DNA from: CAZVFX01 sp964626565
Lineage (GTDB): Bacteria > Myxococcota_A > UBA9042 > CAIXZC01
Length of the DNA stretch: 42,196 bases
Direction: 5' to 3'
Assembly: GCA_964626565.1 (NCBI GenBank)
Contig: CAZVFX010000062.1
Span: 1-42,196 of the forward strand
Position numbers and translations under genes: made by a program. Shown here piece by piece: positions 1 to 7,471 of the stretch. Within the stretch, counting starts at the first letter, position 1; every line of letters begins with the position of its first letter. The notes beneath the pieces were generated by a model. It was given only the letters and a program-made list of their open reading frames with translations. It made no database searches and was not told the origin of the DNA.

Positions 1-437
1 CTCCGGGGGAGGTAATGCCTGCGCAGTGAAAATGTAGAATACTATTAGATAGAATAATACATAAATAGACACAAGTAAGGCCAATACTACAAAAGCTGCA
101 AGACTTCCCCTTGTGGCCGTGTAGGGCATGTCTGTCCAGCCATGTAGGGCGAATCCTGCGCTGCGGACGGCCAGATTCGGTCGATCTCCGAAAGGCTGCT
201 GTCATCATGTTCGAAATGTGACCACTGCGGGATGTTGTGTAGAAAAAATACCCTTCTGCGGCGCGAGTGTCGTAGAACGCCGTGTTGCCGTCTCCTCGTC
301 GGGGCGTGAACCGCTACAGCCGTAAGGCTTTCAGCGATTCTGGCCGTTGGCACGGCGATTGCTTTGGGATACGGCCGTTGCTAAGCGGGTGACGAAACGA
401 TACATTGTTCGAGAATGTTCAGGCTTGAGGAGGACTC
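1..437. other. Non-coding leader region, no gene recognised
   Basis: No open frame here has a ribosome site, codon pattern or product I recognise. The first 110 bases are clearly more AT-rich than the rest of the window. The only element I can support is the candidate promoter at 378-406 that serves the following operon. The region may be the tail of an intergenic space whose other flank lies outside the window. Confidence 0.5.
378..406 (+). promoter_or_regulatory. Candidate sigma-70 promoter of the lipoprotein/barrel operon
   Basis: A -35 box TTGCTA (378-383) is followed after exactly 17 bases by a -10 box TACATT (401-406). The ATG at 438 lies about 32 bases downstream, preceded by GAGGAGG. 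The same -10 hexamer appears before the gene starting at 24615, which supports it as a local consensus. Identified by eye only. Confidence 0.45.
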
Positions 438-1985
438 ATGAATACTAGACTTGCCTTGCTGGCGCTATGTACCGCAATGGTGCTTCAGTGCGGGTCGAGG
501 GACGAGCGGTTGGACCAGTGGTTCCAGTTCGAGGGGCCGTACGCAGTGGGCTCCACACTCGTCTATCTCGATCGCAATTTCGACGAGGTTCTGGTCATCG
601 CGCCGGAAGCCGGGGAGCTGACCCCCCATTTCGAACGGCTGGCGGTGGAGGAAGGCAGCCAGGTCGCCGCGGTGCTGGACTCCGAAAAGGCGATTCTGCT
701 GCAGTCCGTGGACAAGGGGGTTGTCCAGGCGGTGTATCCGGAGAAGGGGAAGGTGGAAACATTCGAGATGGATTCTCCCTACGACCGGTTCGTGGTGCGC
801 GACGATCCGCCCCTGGTGGTCGCCTATTTCAGTGAGGGCGCACAAGGTGGAGAGGAGTCGTTGTTCCTCACCAAGGGGCAGATCGGCTTTATCGATGTGA
901 CCGAAGACAAAGAGCCGGTGACCGGCCAGACATTAAAGACTTACGGGGGTGCGCCCACGGGCGCGGACATCGCTCCTCCCGCCAAGCTTGGGGGCGCCGA
1001 CCGGCAGTTCGTGTTCGTAAGGTGGAACTCCTGGATCTCCATGGTGGAACTGGGCGGAGACAAGATGGATACCGTGTCCATCCCGCTCAAGCCACCGGAT
1101 TCGGAAACCAGCGTGCTGCCGGGGGCCATGAAGTTCGTATCTGAGCCCGGCCGCTTGCGCGCCTTCTTCCTTGCCGGCGGCTCCGACCTTTACGTTATCG
1201 ACATCGACCTCGCCACGCTGGCTCCAGGCGGCAGTGGGGTCAAAGTGAACGTGTTCCCGACCGCGGCCGGAGCGTCCAAGTTCGAGCCCTTTATTGGGCA
1301 GGACGGAGCCCTCGGAATCGCAGTGGTGTGCACCACCGCACGCATGGTTGCAGTGGTCTACCCGGAGACCTCCGACGTAAAACTCTATCCGGTCGAGGTC
1401 ACCCCCCGCAACCTGACGCTGTTCGACATTCCCGGCTCCGGTGAACTCGGCGCGTTCGTCTTTGACGATTCGGGCAACGATAACTCGTATTACTTTGTTG
1501 AACTGGACCAGTTGGCGGAAAAGAAAAGCAAGGCGTTCCAGTACTACACCCTTCCGTCGCACATCTCCCGGGTCTACATGCTGGGCGGAGCCGAGCACTT
1601 CCTCGCACTCCACCCCGCGGGCGGGAGCAACTCCATGTCCATGGTGTCCGCAACCGACGGGTCCGTACTTTCCTTCGGCGGTGGGCAGACCATCCACCAG
1701 GAGGTCTTTTCGGCCGACGGCAACACCATGTACACGCTGGCGACCAAAGGCGCAGCCACCTATCTGTCGTCCATCGATTTCTCCGAGCCGGAAGCGCTGG
1801 ATATCGAGATGATCAACATCTCTAACGGCCCGTCGCCCGACCGCCTCATCCACCTGGAGAAGCAGGGGCTGGTGGTGGCTACGGACAGCCTCAACGAGAC
1901 GTTGCTGGTGGCGCCTGACGACTTCGACGAACGAGAGGATGCGGTGCAGCTTTTCGCCCCGTACCTTCTCGGGCTCGAGCATTAG
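438..1985 (+). CDS. Putative lipoprotein, beta-propeller-like
   Basis: The 515-residue product starts with a short basic and hydrophobic leader ending at Cys18 (TAMVLQC), an atypical lipobox with Gln before the Cys, so lipid attachment is likely but not certain. The ATG has GAGGAGG four bases upstream. The rest is rich in short beta-type segments with repeated patterns such as GGSDLYVIDIDLATL and STDG/ATDGSVLSF-like blades, which suggest a seven- or eight-bladed propeller, but I cannot name a family. It is the first of three closely spaced genes (lipoprotein, barrel candidate, lipoprotein); the gap to the next ATG is 10 bases, so they are probably co-transcribed. It resembles the third gene in design (leader Cys plus propeller-like body), suggesting old duplicates or partners of the same barrel. 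Function unknown; exported location is a fairly safe inference. Confidence 0.85.
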   Translation: MNTRLALLALCTAMVLQCGSRDERLDQWFQFEGPYAVGSTLVYLDRNFDEVLVIAPEAGELTPHFERLAVEEGSQVAAVLDSEKAILLQSVDKGVVQAVYPEKGKVETFEMDSPYDRFVVRDDPPLVVAYFSEGAQGGEESLFLTKGQIGFIDVTEDKEPVTGQTLKTYGGAPTGADIAPPAKLGGADRQFVFVRWNSWISMVELGGDKMDTVSIPLKPPDSETSVLPGAMKFVSEPGRLRAFFLAGGSDLYVIDIDLATLAPGGSGVKVNVFPTAAGASKFEPFIGQDGALGIAVVCTTARMVAVVYPETSDVKLYPVEVTPRNLTLFDIPGSGELGAFVFDDSGNDNSYYFVELDQLAEKKSKAFQYYTLPSHISRVYMLGGAEHFLALHPAGGSNSMSMVSATDGSVLSFGGGQTIHQEVFSADGNTMYTLATKGAATYLSSIDFSEPEALDIEMINISNGPSPDRLIHLEKQGLVVATDSLNETLLVAPDDFDEREDAVQLFAPYLLGLEH

Positions 1986-1995
1986 GGAGGGGATA

Positions 1996-2724
1996 ATGAA
2001 ACGGACAGTGATAGCTATCATGGTATTCGTCCTTCTTCCCTCCGCAGCCCGGGCAGGGGACGATTTTACGGAAATCAACTTTACGGTGGGCAGCCAGTCC
2101 GTCCTTATCAAGGACGCGGCCTACGACTTCTTCTCAGATAACGATTGGTTGGGCGCCGGGGCCTTTGCCCTGGAAGTGGAGGTGTTGAACGAGTTGTTTG
2201 TTCAAGTCGGCTTTGCCGGTACCACTCAGAAAGCAAGGGTGTTTGACCGCATGGAGGCCTCGCTTTCATATTTCGAACCCCAGTTGACGGTGCGAAAAGG
2301 GTACTCGGTGGCTTCCTGGGCCAGGCCCTATGCATCTCTTGGCGGCACCTATGCTTGGACCGAGGTGAAGTTCGAGCAGGACTGGCTGTACGGTGGCCAG
2401 TCCTGGCCCGGCGATCTCAGTCAGGAGGACGGTTGGCTGGAAGGCCGGTTCGGCGGTAAGGCTGCGCTGGGGTGTGAGGTGTTTCTGCCCCGCACCATCT
2501 TCCATCCGTCGGGAGATGGGTCCGGTTTCTTCGGGGACTTCACCATGGGCGCGGCCCTGGAGGCCGGCTGGATGGTGAAGCAGCCGTTTGCCATCGACGC
2601 AATCAAGTCGGAGGAGAACGGCAAAACCGACGACAAACCGGGCATTCCTCAGGCGGAACTGGACCTGGGAGAGCTGTGGATTCAAGGGTACTACATGGCC
2701 TTTGATTTCCGGCTCTACTTCTAG
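1996..2724 (+). CDS. Putative outer-membrane beta-barrel protein
   Basis: The 242-residue product starts at ATG 1996, preceded by GGGAGGGG; a longer in-frame extension back to 1939 overlaps the previous gene and lacks a signal peptide. Residues 1-20 form a clear signal peptide with cleavage after SAARA. The mature part alternates polar and hydrophobic residues in strand-like blocks rich in Tyr, Trp and Phe (for example YASLGGTYAWTEVKFEQ) and ends in Phe (FRLYF), the usual C-terminal signature recognised by the BAM complex. It is sandwiched between two lipoprotein genes, 10 and 11 bases from its neighbours. I read it as a small outer-membrane barrel of unknown cargo. No specific family recognised. 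Confidence 0.8.
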   Translation: MKRTVIAIMVFVLLPSAARAGDDFTEINFTVGSQSVLIKDAAYDFFSDNDWLGAGAFALEVEVLNELFVQVGFAGTTQKARVFDRMEASLSYFEPQLTVRKGYSVASWARPYASLGGTYAWTEVKFEQDWLYGGQSWPGDLSQEDGWLEGRFGGKAALGCEVFLPRTIFHPSGDGSGFFGDFTMGAALEAGWMVKQPFAIDAIKSEENGKTDDKPGIPQAELDLGELWIQGYYMAFDFRLYF

Positions 2725-2735
2725 GGGAGGCGATT

Positions 2736-4466
2736 ATGAAAGCTACAAATTTGATCATATTGGCGGCAGCAGCGCTCCTGGGCCTGGCGGGACTGGGATG
2801 CGGTGCCGGCGACGCTGATTTCGGTGCGGAGAAAAGCACCGGCGGTGGCAGCGGCGGCTGGGGCGGGAATGAGGTTTCCTCAGCAGCAGATGCCGCGGCA
2901 TGGGGTCCTGGCGATAATGAAGAACCCTGGGAGCCACCGCCGCCGGAAGAGGAGATCGACTTCGACTTCAAGGCCCCCCAGGCCAGTGAGCACTATGTTT
3001 ATGTTGCGGCCACCGCCAGGGATTCGTTGGTGCGCATCGACGCCGAAAGCCTGGAAATCAGGCTCATTCCGGTGGGCGGCCAGCCCACCCGCGTGGCCAC
3101 TCTTCCGGCCGGAGATGTGGCCCTGGTGATCAACTCGGGGACTCAGGATTTCTCCATCGTCTATTCTGAGCCCGAAGACGACATCGTCACTACCCTGGAC
3201 ATGCTCCCGTACGTCAACGCCATCTCGGTGTCGCCCGACGGCGAGTACGCTATTGTCTATTACAATGATGAACAGGCCGCACCCGGCGAACCGGTAGGCG
3301 ACTTTCAGACTGTCGCTGTGGTCTCAATGGACGGCATGGACGGCGAAGTAGCCTACGTGTCCACCGGGTTCCATCCCACCGCGGTGTTCTTCCACCAGTC
3401 ATCCCCCCTCGCCTACCTCGTCACCGATGACGGCATCTCGGTGATCAAGCTGGACAAGGTCAAAAGCGGGGACATCACCGAGATCGTTCAGGTCTCCGAC
3501 GACTACTCCGAGGACCCCTCCATGAGGGAGGTGCTGGTCACCGACAACGGCAAGTACGCGGTGGTGCGGAATCTGGCGTTGCCCAAAGTTACGGTGGTGG
3601 ACATCCACTCCGGGGACCTGAGATACAAAGCTGTTGAAGGGTTGCCCACCGACGTAGACCTCATTCCCGGGCAGAACCAGGCCTTGCTGTTGCTGAGGGA
3701 GCAGGGGCTGGCCTACATCGCCGACCTCGCAGCGATCATCGAGGCGCCCCCGGAGCCGGAGGAACCGCCCGAGACCGACGATCCCCCGGAACGGGACGAT
3801 CCGCCCGAAGATGACGAGGAGGAGGAAGAGGATCCCACTCTTGCCAAGATCGATATTGCCGGCAGTAACGCCGGGGCCGCGGTGGTGACCCGGGACGGGT
3901 CCGCCGCAGTGCTATATACCACCGTGGGCGGCGTCAAGGCGGTGACGGTCATGGACCTCACTACCGAGACCTTCGAGTGGAAAGCGTTTCCCGTGCAGAA
4001 GGCCGTGGTCGGGGTGGGGGTCTCCCAGCAGGGCGGCACCGCCTTGGTACTTCACGAAGCGGAAAGCTATGCCGCGGATGCTTCGGAGCTGGAAAAGACC
4101 ATCGCTACCACCGAAGGATTCACGCTGTTCGATCTGCATACCGGGTACCGCAAGTTGATCCAGACCAAGCACCGCTGGACTCAGCAGCTTTTCACTTCCG
4201 GTGAGGACGATCTCGATCTGAAGGCCTACGTGCTTACCCCCGACCCTGTCGATCTCACCCACTACGTCCTGTCTGTCGACCTGGCGACCTATATTGCGGA
4301 TGAGATCTTGCTGGCTTCTTCACCCACGTCCATGGTGTTTGTGCCCAAGTCCCGAAAGGTGGCAGTATCCCAGGACCACGAAAACGGCAGGATCACCTTC
4401 ATCGACGTAGATTCCAGTGAGACCTATTCCGTTACCGGCTATGAGCTGAACGGATTGATCAAGTAA
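2736..4466 (+). CDS. Putative lipoprotein with YVTN/WD-like propeller
   Basis: The 576-residue product begins with a hydrophobic leader ending in Cys22 (LAGLGC), followed by a Gly/Ser-rich tether, so it is probably an envelope lipoprotein. From about residue 90 it shows repeated blade-like units of the YVTN type: HYVYVAATARDSLVRIDAES, then SVSPDGEYAIVYYND, VTDNGKYAVVRNLALPKVTV and VVTRDGSAAVLYTTVGG. Around residues 336-368 a proline/acid linker (EPPETDDPPERDDPPEDDEE) splits the propeller into two halves. ATG 2736 is preceded by AGGGGAGG. It closes the three-gene operon and converges with the minus-strand gene that ends at 4511. Ligand or partner unknown; a scaffold for the barrel encoded just upstream is an inference from position. 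Confidence 0.85.
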   Translation: MKATNLIILAAAALLGLAGLGCGAGDADFGAEKSTGGGSGGWGGNEVSSAADAAAWGPGDNEEPWEPPPPEEEIDFDFKAPQASEHYVYVAATARDSLVRIDAESLEIRLIPVGGQPTRVATLPAGDVALVINSGTQDFSIVYSEPEDDIVTTLDMLPYVNAISVSPDGEYAIVYYNDEQAAPGEPVGDFQTVAVVSMDGMDGEVAYVSTGFHPTAVFFHQSSPLAYLVTDDGISVIKLDKVKSGDITEIVQVSDDYSEDPSMREVLVTDNGKYAVVRNLALPKVTVVDIHSGDLRYKAVEGLPTDVDLIPGQNQALLLLREQGLAYIADLAAIIEAPPEPEEPPETDDPPERDDPPEDDEEEEEDPTLAKIDIAGSNAGAAVVTRDGSAAVLYTTVGGVKAVTVMDLTTETFEWKAFPVQKAVVGVGVSQQGGTALVLHEAESYAADASELEKTIATTEGFTLFDLHTGYRKLIQTKHRWTQQLFTSGEDDLDLKAYVLTPDPVDLTHYVLSVDLATYIADEILLASSPTSMVFVPKSRKVAVSQDHENGRITFIDVDSSETYSVTGYELNGLIK

Positions 4467-4486
4467 GGCTATAGGCGGCAGGAAAA
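4467..4486 (-). repeat. Short dispersed intergenic repeat, partial copy
   Basis: Read on the minus strand this stretch is TTTTCCTGCCGCCTATAGCC, matching the left half of the repeats at 7431, 26751 and 36172 (TTCCTGCCGCCTACAGCC) with one difference. It begins directly after a stop codon, as the other copies begin at or close to gene ends. Confidence 0.5.
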
Positions 4487-4510
4487 CCTGAGACTGAAAC
4501 GTCAGGCCTG

Positions 4511-6222
4511 TTACTTCGCCTCCTTTTTCGGTTCCGGCTTCATCGCCCGGTCCCACTTGCAGGTGGGAATCAACTCCACTTNNNNNNNNNNNNNNNNNNN
4601 NNNNNNNNNNNNNNNNNNNNNNNNNNNNNNNNNNNNNNNNNNNNNNNNNNNNNNNNNNNNNNNNNNNNNNNNNNNNNNNNNTTCGGTTCCGGCTTCATCG
4701 CCCGGTCCCACTTGCAGGTGGGAATCAACTCCACTTTCGAGTCGGGGCTGCCGAGGAAGAACAGGCTGTGAACCTTGACCTCGGCTTCTTTCAGATCGAT
4801 ATTCTCCGTCTGTGACGACGAGGAACCCGTGGCGGTGACTTTCATCTCCACCGAGCACTTGGCGGGGTTGTCGAAGGGGTTCACAAAGGTGACTCTCACT
4901 TCAGTGCGCCCTTCCGATGCCGGCAGCACTTTCTGGTCCCACAACAACTTGCGGCAGGGGGAGTCGTCCTTGGGGCCGGTCCCCCACTCGCTGGACGTCT
5001 TCAGATCGCAGTCCTCCACCTTGGTGGAGAGGAAGGTCCGGCAGCGCATGTGCGCACGCTCGCGTTTTTTGAGTGTGTCGCACAGGGCGGGGTCACCCTT
5101 GATTCCGGCCTGAACCGAAATCAGCAGAGCGCAGTCATCGCTGTCGGCTGCGTAGAGTCCTTCGCAACTTGTTGTACCGCTCTTGAGAGCTTTGAGGAGG
5201 GCACACTCCTTTTCGGGGAACGGAGGGCTGCCCTCGGCCAAAGATCTGGGTAGTTGTGCGCAGTCCAATTTGGTGAGTTCTTCGGCTCCCGGGCACACAT
5301 CCACGGGAATTGACAACTGGCCGGCCGCGACGGCCTCCCTGCAAAGCTCGCCACGGTTCGGCTCCTTGACGATATTCAGCATCCTGCAGTACTGAGAGCC
5401 TTCCGGATACTTGTCCGAGCAGTCCTTGCCTGCCAGGCCCGCGTTGGCTGCCTGGCACAACTTGGTCAAGTGCCCGTAGAATGCCTCACTGGAGCAGTCG
5501 CCGGTGTCAGCGAAGATCGGGCAGAGCGCGGCAGGTAGGATCGCCGTCGCCTTGGTTGTTTTGGAACAGAACTCGGCTGAGAAGCCGGATTTCGCCCAGT
5601 CAGACAGGCTCTTCTCCCACTCCTTCGTGCGCACCGTGTCGGCGCACCGCCTACGAATCTCCTCGTTGCCCAGACGCTGGCACGCCGACGCGTCGGCCGT
5701 CACGTATGCAACGCACTCCGGGTCGCGCTCCGCCTTGGGGGCGTCGATCTCCTTTATGCAGGTTCCGTACTCCTTCCAGAACTCGTCAATCTTGACCTTG
5801 GCCAGCGCGCTCTCCTCCGGCTCAAGCACGTCGTAGGCTTTCTGGGCCCAACGGGTGATCGCTTCCATTGCGTCCTGTTCGGCGCGCATCATGGGGATTA
5901 CGTCTCGCTTGATTCTGCGATCTTCGGCTGCGATTCGCTCTTTGCAGATTTCGGTGCTCTTCTCTTCAGCGGGGAGGCGTTTCTCGGCCTCGGGATCGGG
6001 TGCAGCCTCTTCCTTCTTGGGCGTCTTCTCTTCCTTCTTTTCGACCTTCTTCTCTGCCGGTTGTGCCTCGCTTTCCTTCTTCTCCGGCTTCTCTTCTTTG
6101 GCCCCCTCAAGTGCCTGAGCCTTCGTCTTCTTGGCGGCAGCGGGCGGTTGCTCGGTCCCCTTCTTGCACGAGGAGACAGCAAAGACCAGGGATAATCCGG
6201 CGATCAGAATCAAAGTGCGCAT
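4511..6222 (-). CDS. Cysteine-rich lipoprotein (interrupted by an N gap)
   Basis: The product has a canonical lipoprotein leader (lipobox VSSC, Cys19), a Lys/Glu/Ala/Pro-rich tether to about residue 85 and a mostly helical body carrying about 23 further cysteines at irregular spacing, which for an exported protein suggests many disulfides. A beta-type segment follows near the C-terminus (EVRVTFVNPFDNPAKCSVEM). ATG 6222 is preceded by GGAGGA. The gene is cut by 100 N at 4582-4681, but the sequence on both sides of the N run is the same 55 bases, so the two contigs probably overlap. Collapsing the duplication gives one intact frame ending in KPEPKKEAK and a stop at 4511-4513. I do not recognise the family. 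Confidence 0.8.
4527..4736. other. False scaffold gap: 100 N flanked by a 55-base duplication
   Basis: Positions 4527-4581 and 4682-4736 are identical over 55 bases, and the N run between them (4582-4681) is exactly 100 long. This is the pattern left when two contigs that really overlap by an assembler k-mer are joined with a fixed-length gap. The duplication should be treated as an artefact and not as a biological repeat. Confidence 0.85.
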
Positions 6223-6388
6223 AGTGTTCCTCCGGCGTACAGACCTCTTTTATGTTCCATCTTTTAACCCGCGGGTGCAAGGAAAAGTTGGGCACCGCCG
6301 CCCGGGTGGCGCTTTGCGGACCCTGCTGAGGATGTTGCAGCCGTCATCGATGGTGGACAATGGTCAGGACCACAGTATGTTTTCCGTA

Positions 6389-6417
6389 TTGCGAAACATG
6401 CGCTTTGGTGCTAAAAG
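6389..6417 (+). promoter_or_regulatory. Candidate promoter of the zinc-ribbon gene
   Basis: TTGCGA (6389-6394), 17 bases, then TAAAAG (6412-6417), about 26 bases before the ATG at 6444. The region from 6223 to 6443 is the only divergent space between this gene and the cysteine-rich lipoprotein. The -10 is weak (four of six consensus positions). Confidence 0.3.
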
Positions 6418-6443
6418 GTACGGGGAGGTGAAGGCTGACCCGC

Positions 6444-7388
6444 ATGAGTGATCAGTTTATCTGCATAAGCTGCTGGCAAGAGTTCGCGGTAGCCAGTGAC
6501 GACATCGAGGAGCGTGGCGGCAAGGTCGTGTGCCCGAAGTGTGGCTACATCCAGCCCCTCCCCGAGGATGCGGATAAGGTTGCCCATCCGGGTACGACTT
6601 CTACCAAGCTGGAAGACCCTACCGGCGATACTCCGCCTGACGCTGCTCACGAGATTCCCTGGACGGCCGTGGAAGAGGATGACTACGAAGTCCCCGTGGG
6701 TGAAGAAGAGCGCACAGACAGGGTCGAACTGCCCAAAGAGCTGCTGGAAGAAGGAGGGTGGGACCCATCCATCGGGTTCGAGGAAGAAGCCGCCGACGAA
6801 AAAACTCCGTTGGAAACGATGCTGAGCCTTTCCGATGACGCGGTGCTCGTGGAAGACACCGCGGACGATAGCGAGCTGAACGCTGAAGGCCCATCAGGCG
6901 AGGCCGACTGGCAATTGAAGACCCCTTCCGGACTCACTTTCAAGTTCACGGACCCTGAAGCCCTTCTGGGCTGGAAGAAGAAGATCTCGGCTTACAAGCA
7001 ACTTCAGGTCTCACCCGACGGTGCGCGCTGGGTAGACTTCGAGCGTTTCTTGAGGCAGTACGAGGAACTGGGCGATCCGTTGAAGGCGTTCATCCTCTCG
7101 GAAGGGCTTTCCGAAGATGAAATCCCGCAGACCCAGCCTCCGGTAGAGGAGGAACAGGGAGAGATGCCCGGCAAGGAGGAGCCCGCCGAAGAGAAGCCCG
7201 AGCCCGCCGAAGACTCGGAGGAAGACGCGTCCGGCCGCACGGAAACCGCTCAGTTTACGTTCAAGGTGCAGGAGAAAAACTCCGGTTTTGGTCGCTATCT
7301 ACTCTATGCACTCCTGGGCCTCGGCCTGGGTGCCGGCATAGTGGTAGCAGCACTACATTTTCTAGGGATCTTCGAACTACCCATCTAG
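6444..7388 (+). CDS. Zinc-ribbon, GYF-like, single-pass membrane protein
   Basis: The 314-residue product starts with a zinc ribbon of the MJ0042 type (Cys7, Cys10, Cys30, Cys33; ICISC and VCPKCG). An acidic, poorly ordered stretch follows, then at about 154-208 a compact module beginning TPSGLTFKFTDPEALLGWKK and containing VSPDGARWVDFERFL, which looks like the GYF_2-type modules common in myxobacterial proteins. A second Glu/Pro linker leads to one membrane helix (about 286-311, LLYALLGLGLGAGIVVAALH) and a very short tail. There is no signal peptide, so the ribbon and module should face the cytoplasm. Ribbon, GYF-type module and one helix is the layout of the cytoplasmic half of GltJ/AgmX of Myxococcus; the periplasmic TonB-type end is missing. 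It converges on the Glt-like operon. Confidence 0.8.
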   Translation: MSDQFICISCWQEFAVASDDIEERGGKVVCPKCGYIQPLPEDADKVAHPGTTSTKLEDPTGDTPPDAAHEIPWTAVEEDDYEVPVGEEERTDRVELPKELLEEGGWDPSIGFEEEAADEKTPLETMLSLSDDAVLVEDTADDSELNAEGPSGEADWQLKTPSGLTFKFTDPEALLGWKKKISAYKQLQVSPDGARWVDFERFLRQYEELGDPLKAFILSEGLSEDEIPQTQPPVEEEQGEMPGKEEPAEEKPEPAEDSEEDASGRTETAQFTFKVQEKNSGFGRYLLYALLGLGLGAGIVVAALHFLGIFELPI

Positions 7389-7430
7389 TAGGTTTTTCAG
7401 CAGTTGGCAGTTAGCTGTTAGCCGTAAGCC

Positions 7431-7471
7431 GTTCCTACCGCCTACAGCCTCTCCGTTGCTACAGCCTCTCC
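7431..7471. repeat. Dispersed intergenic repeat, full copy
   Basis: Two tandem half-units, GTTCCTACCGCCTACAGCCT and TTGCTACAGCCTCTCC, lie in the 83-base space between two convergent genes. Copies of the same arrangement are at 26751-26790 and 36172-36212. The preceding bases (7401-7430) hold another low-complexity run, GGCAGTTAGCTGTTAGCCGT. Confidence 0.65.

Noticed and set aside
87..353. 88-codon minus-strand frame in the leader region
   Set aside because: No ribosome site, unusual composition (many Arg/His), and no recognisable protein. I treat the region as non-coding.
933..2111. 392-codon minus-strand frame under the first two genes
   Set aside because: It is a mirror of the real plus-strand genes in high-GC DNA, rich in Arg, His and Gly, with no leader or domain.
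4490..4507. CCTGA ... TCAGG hairpin between convergent genes
   Set aside because: Only five base pairs with a loop of about ten; too weak to call a terminator.
4527..4736. 55-base direct repeat as a possible attachment site or duplication
   Set aside because: It borders a 100-N run exactly on both sides and restores a frame when collapsed, so it is an assembly artefact.
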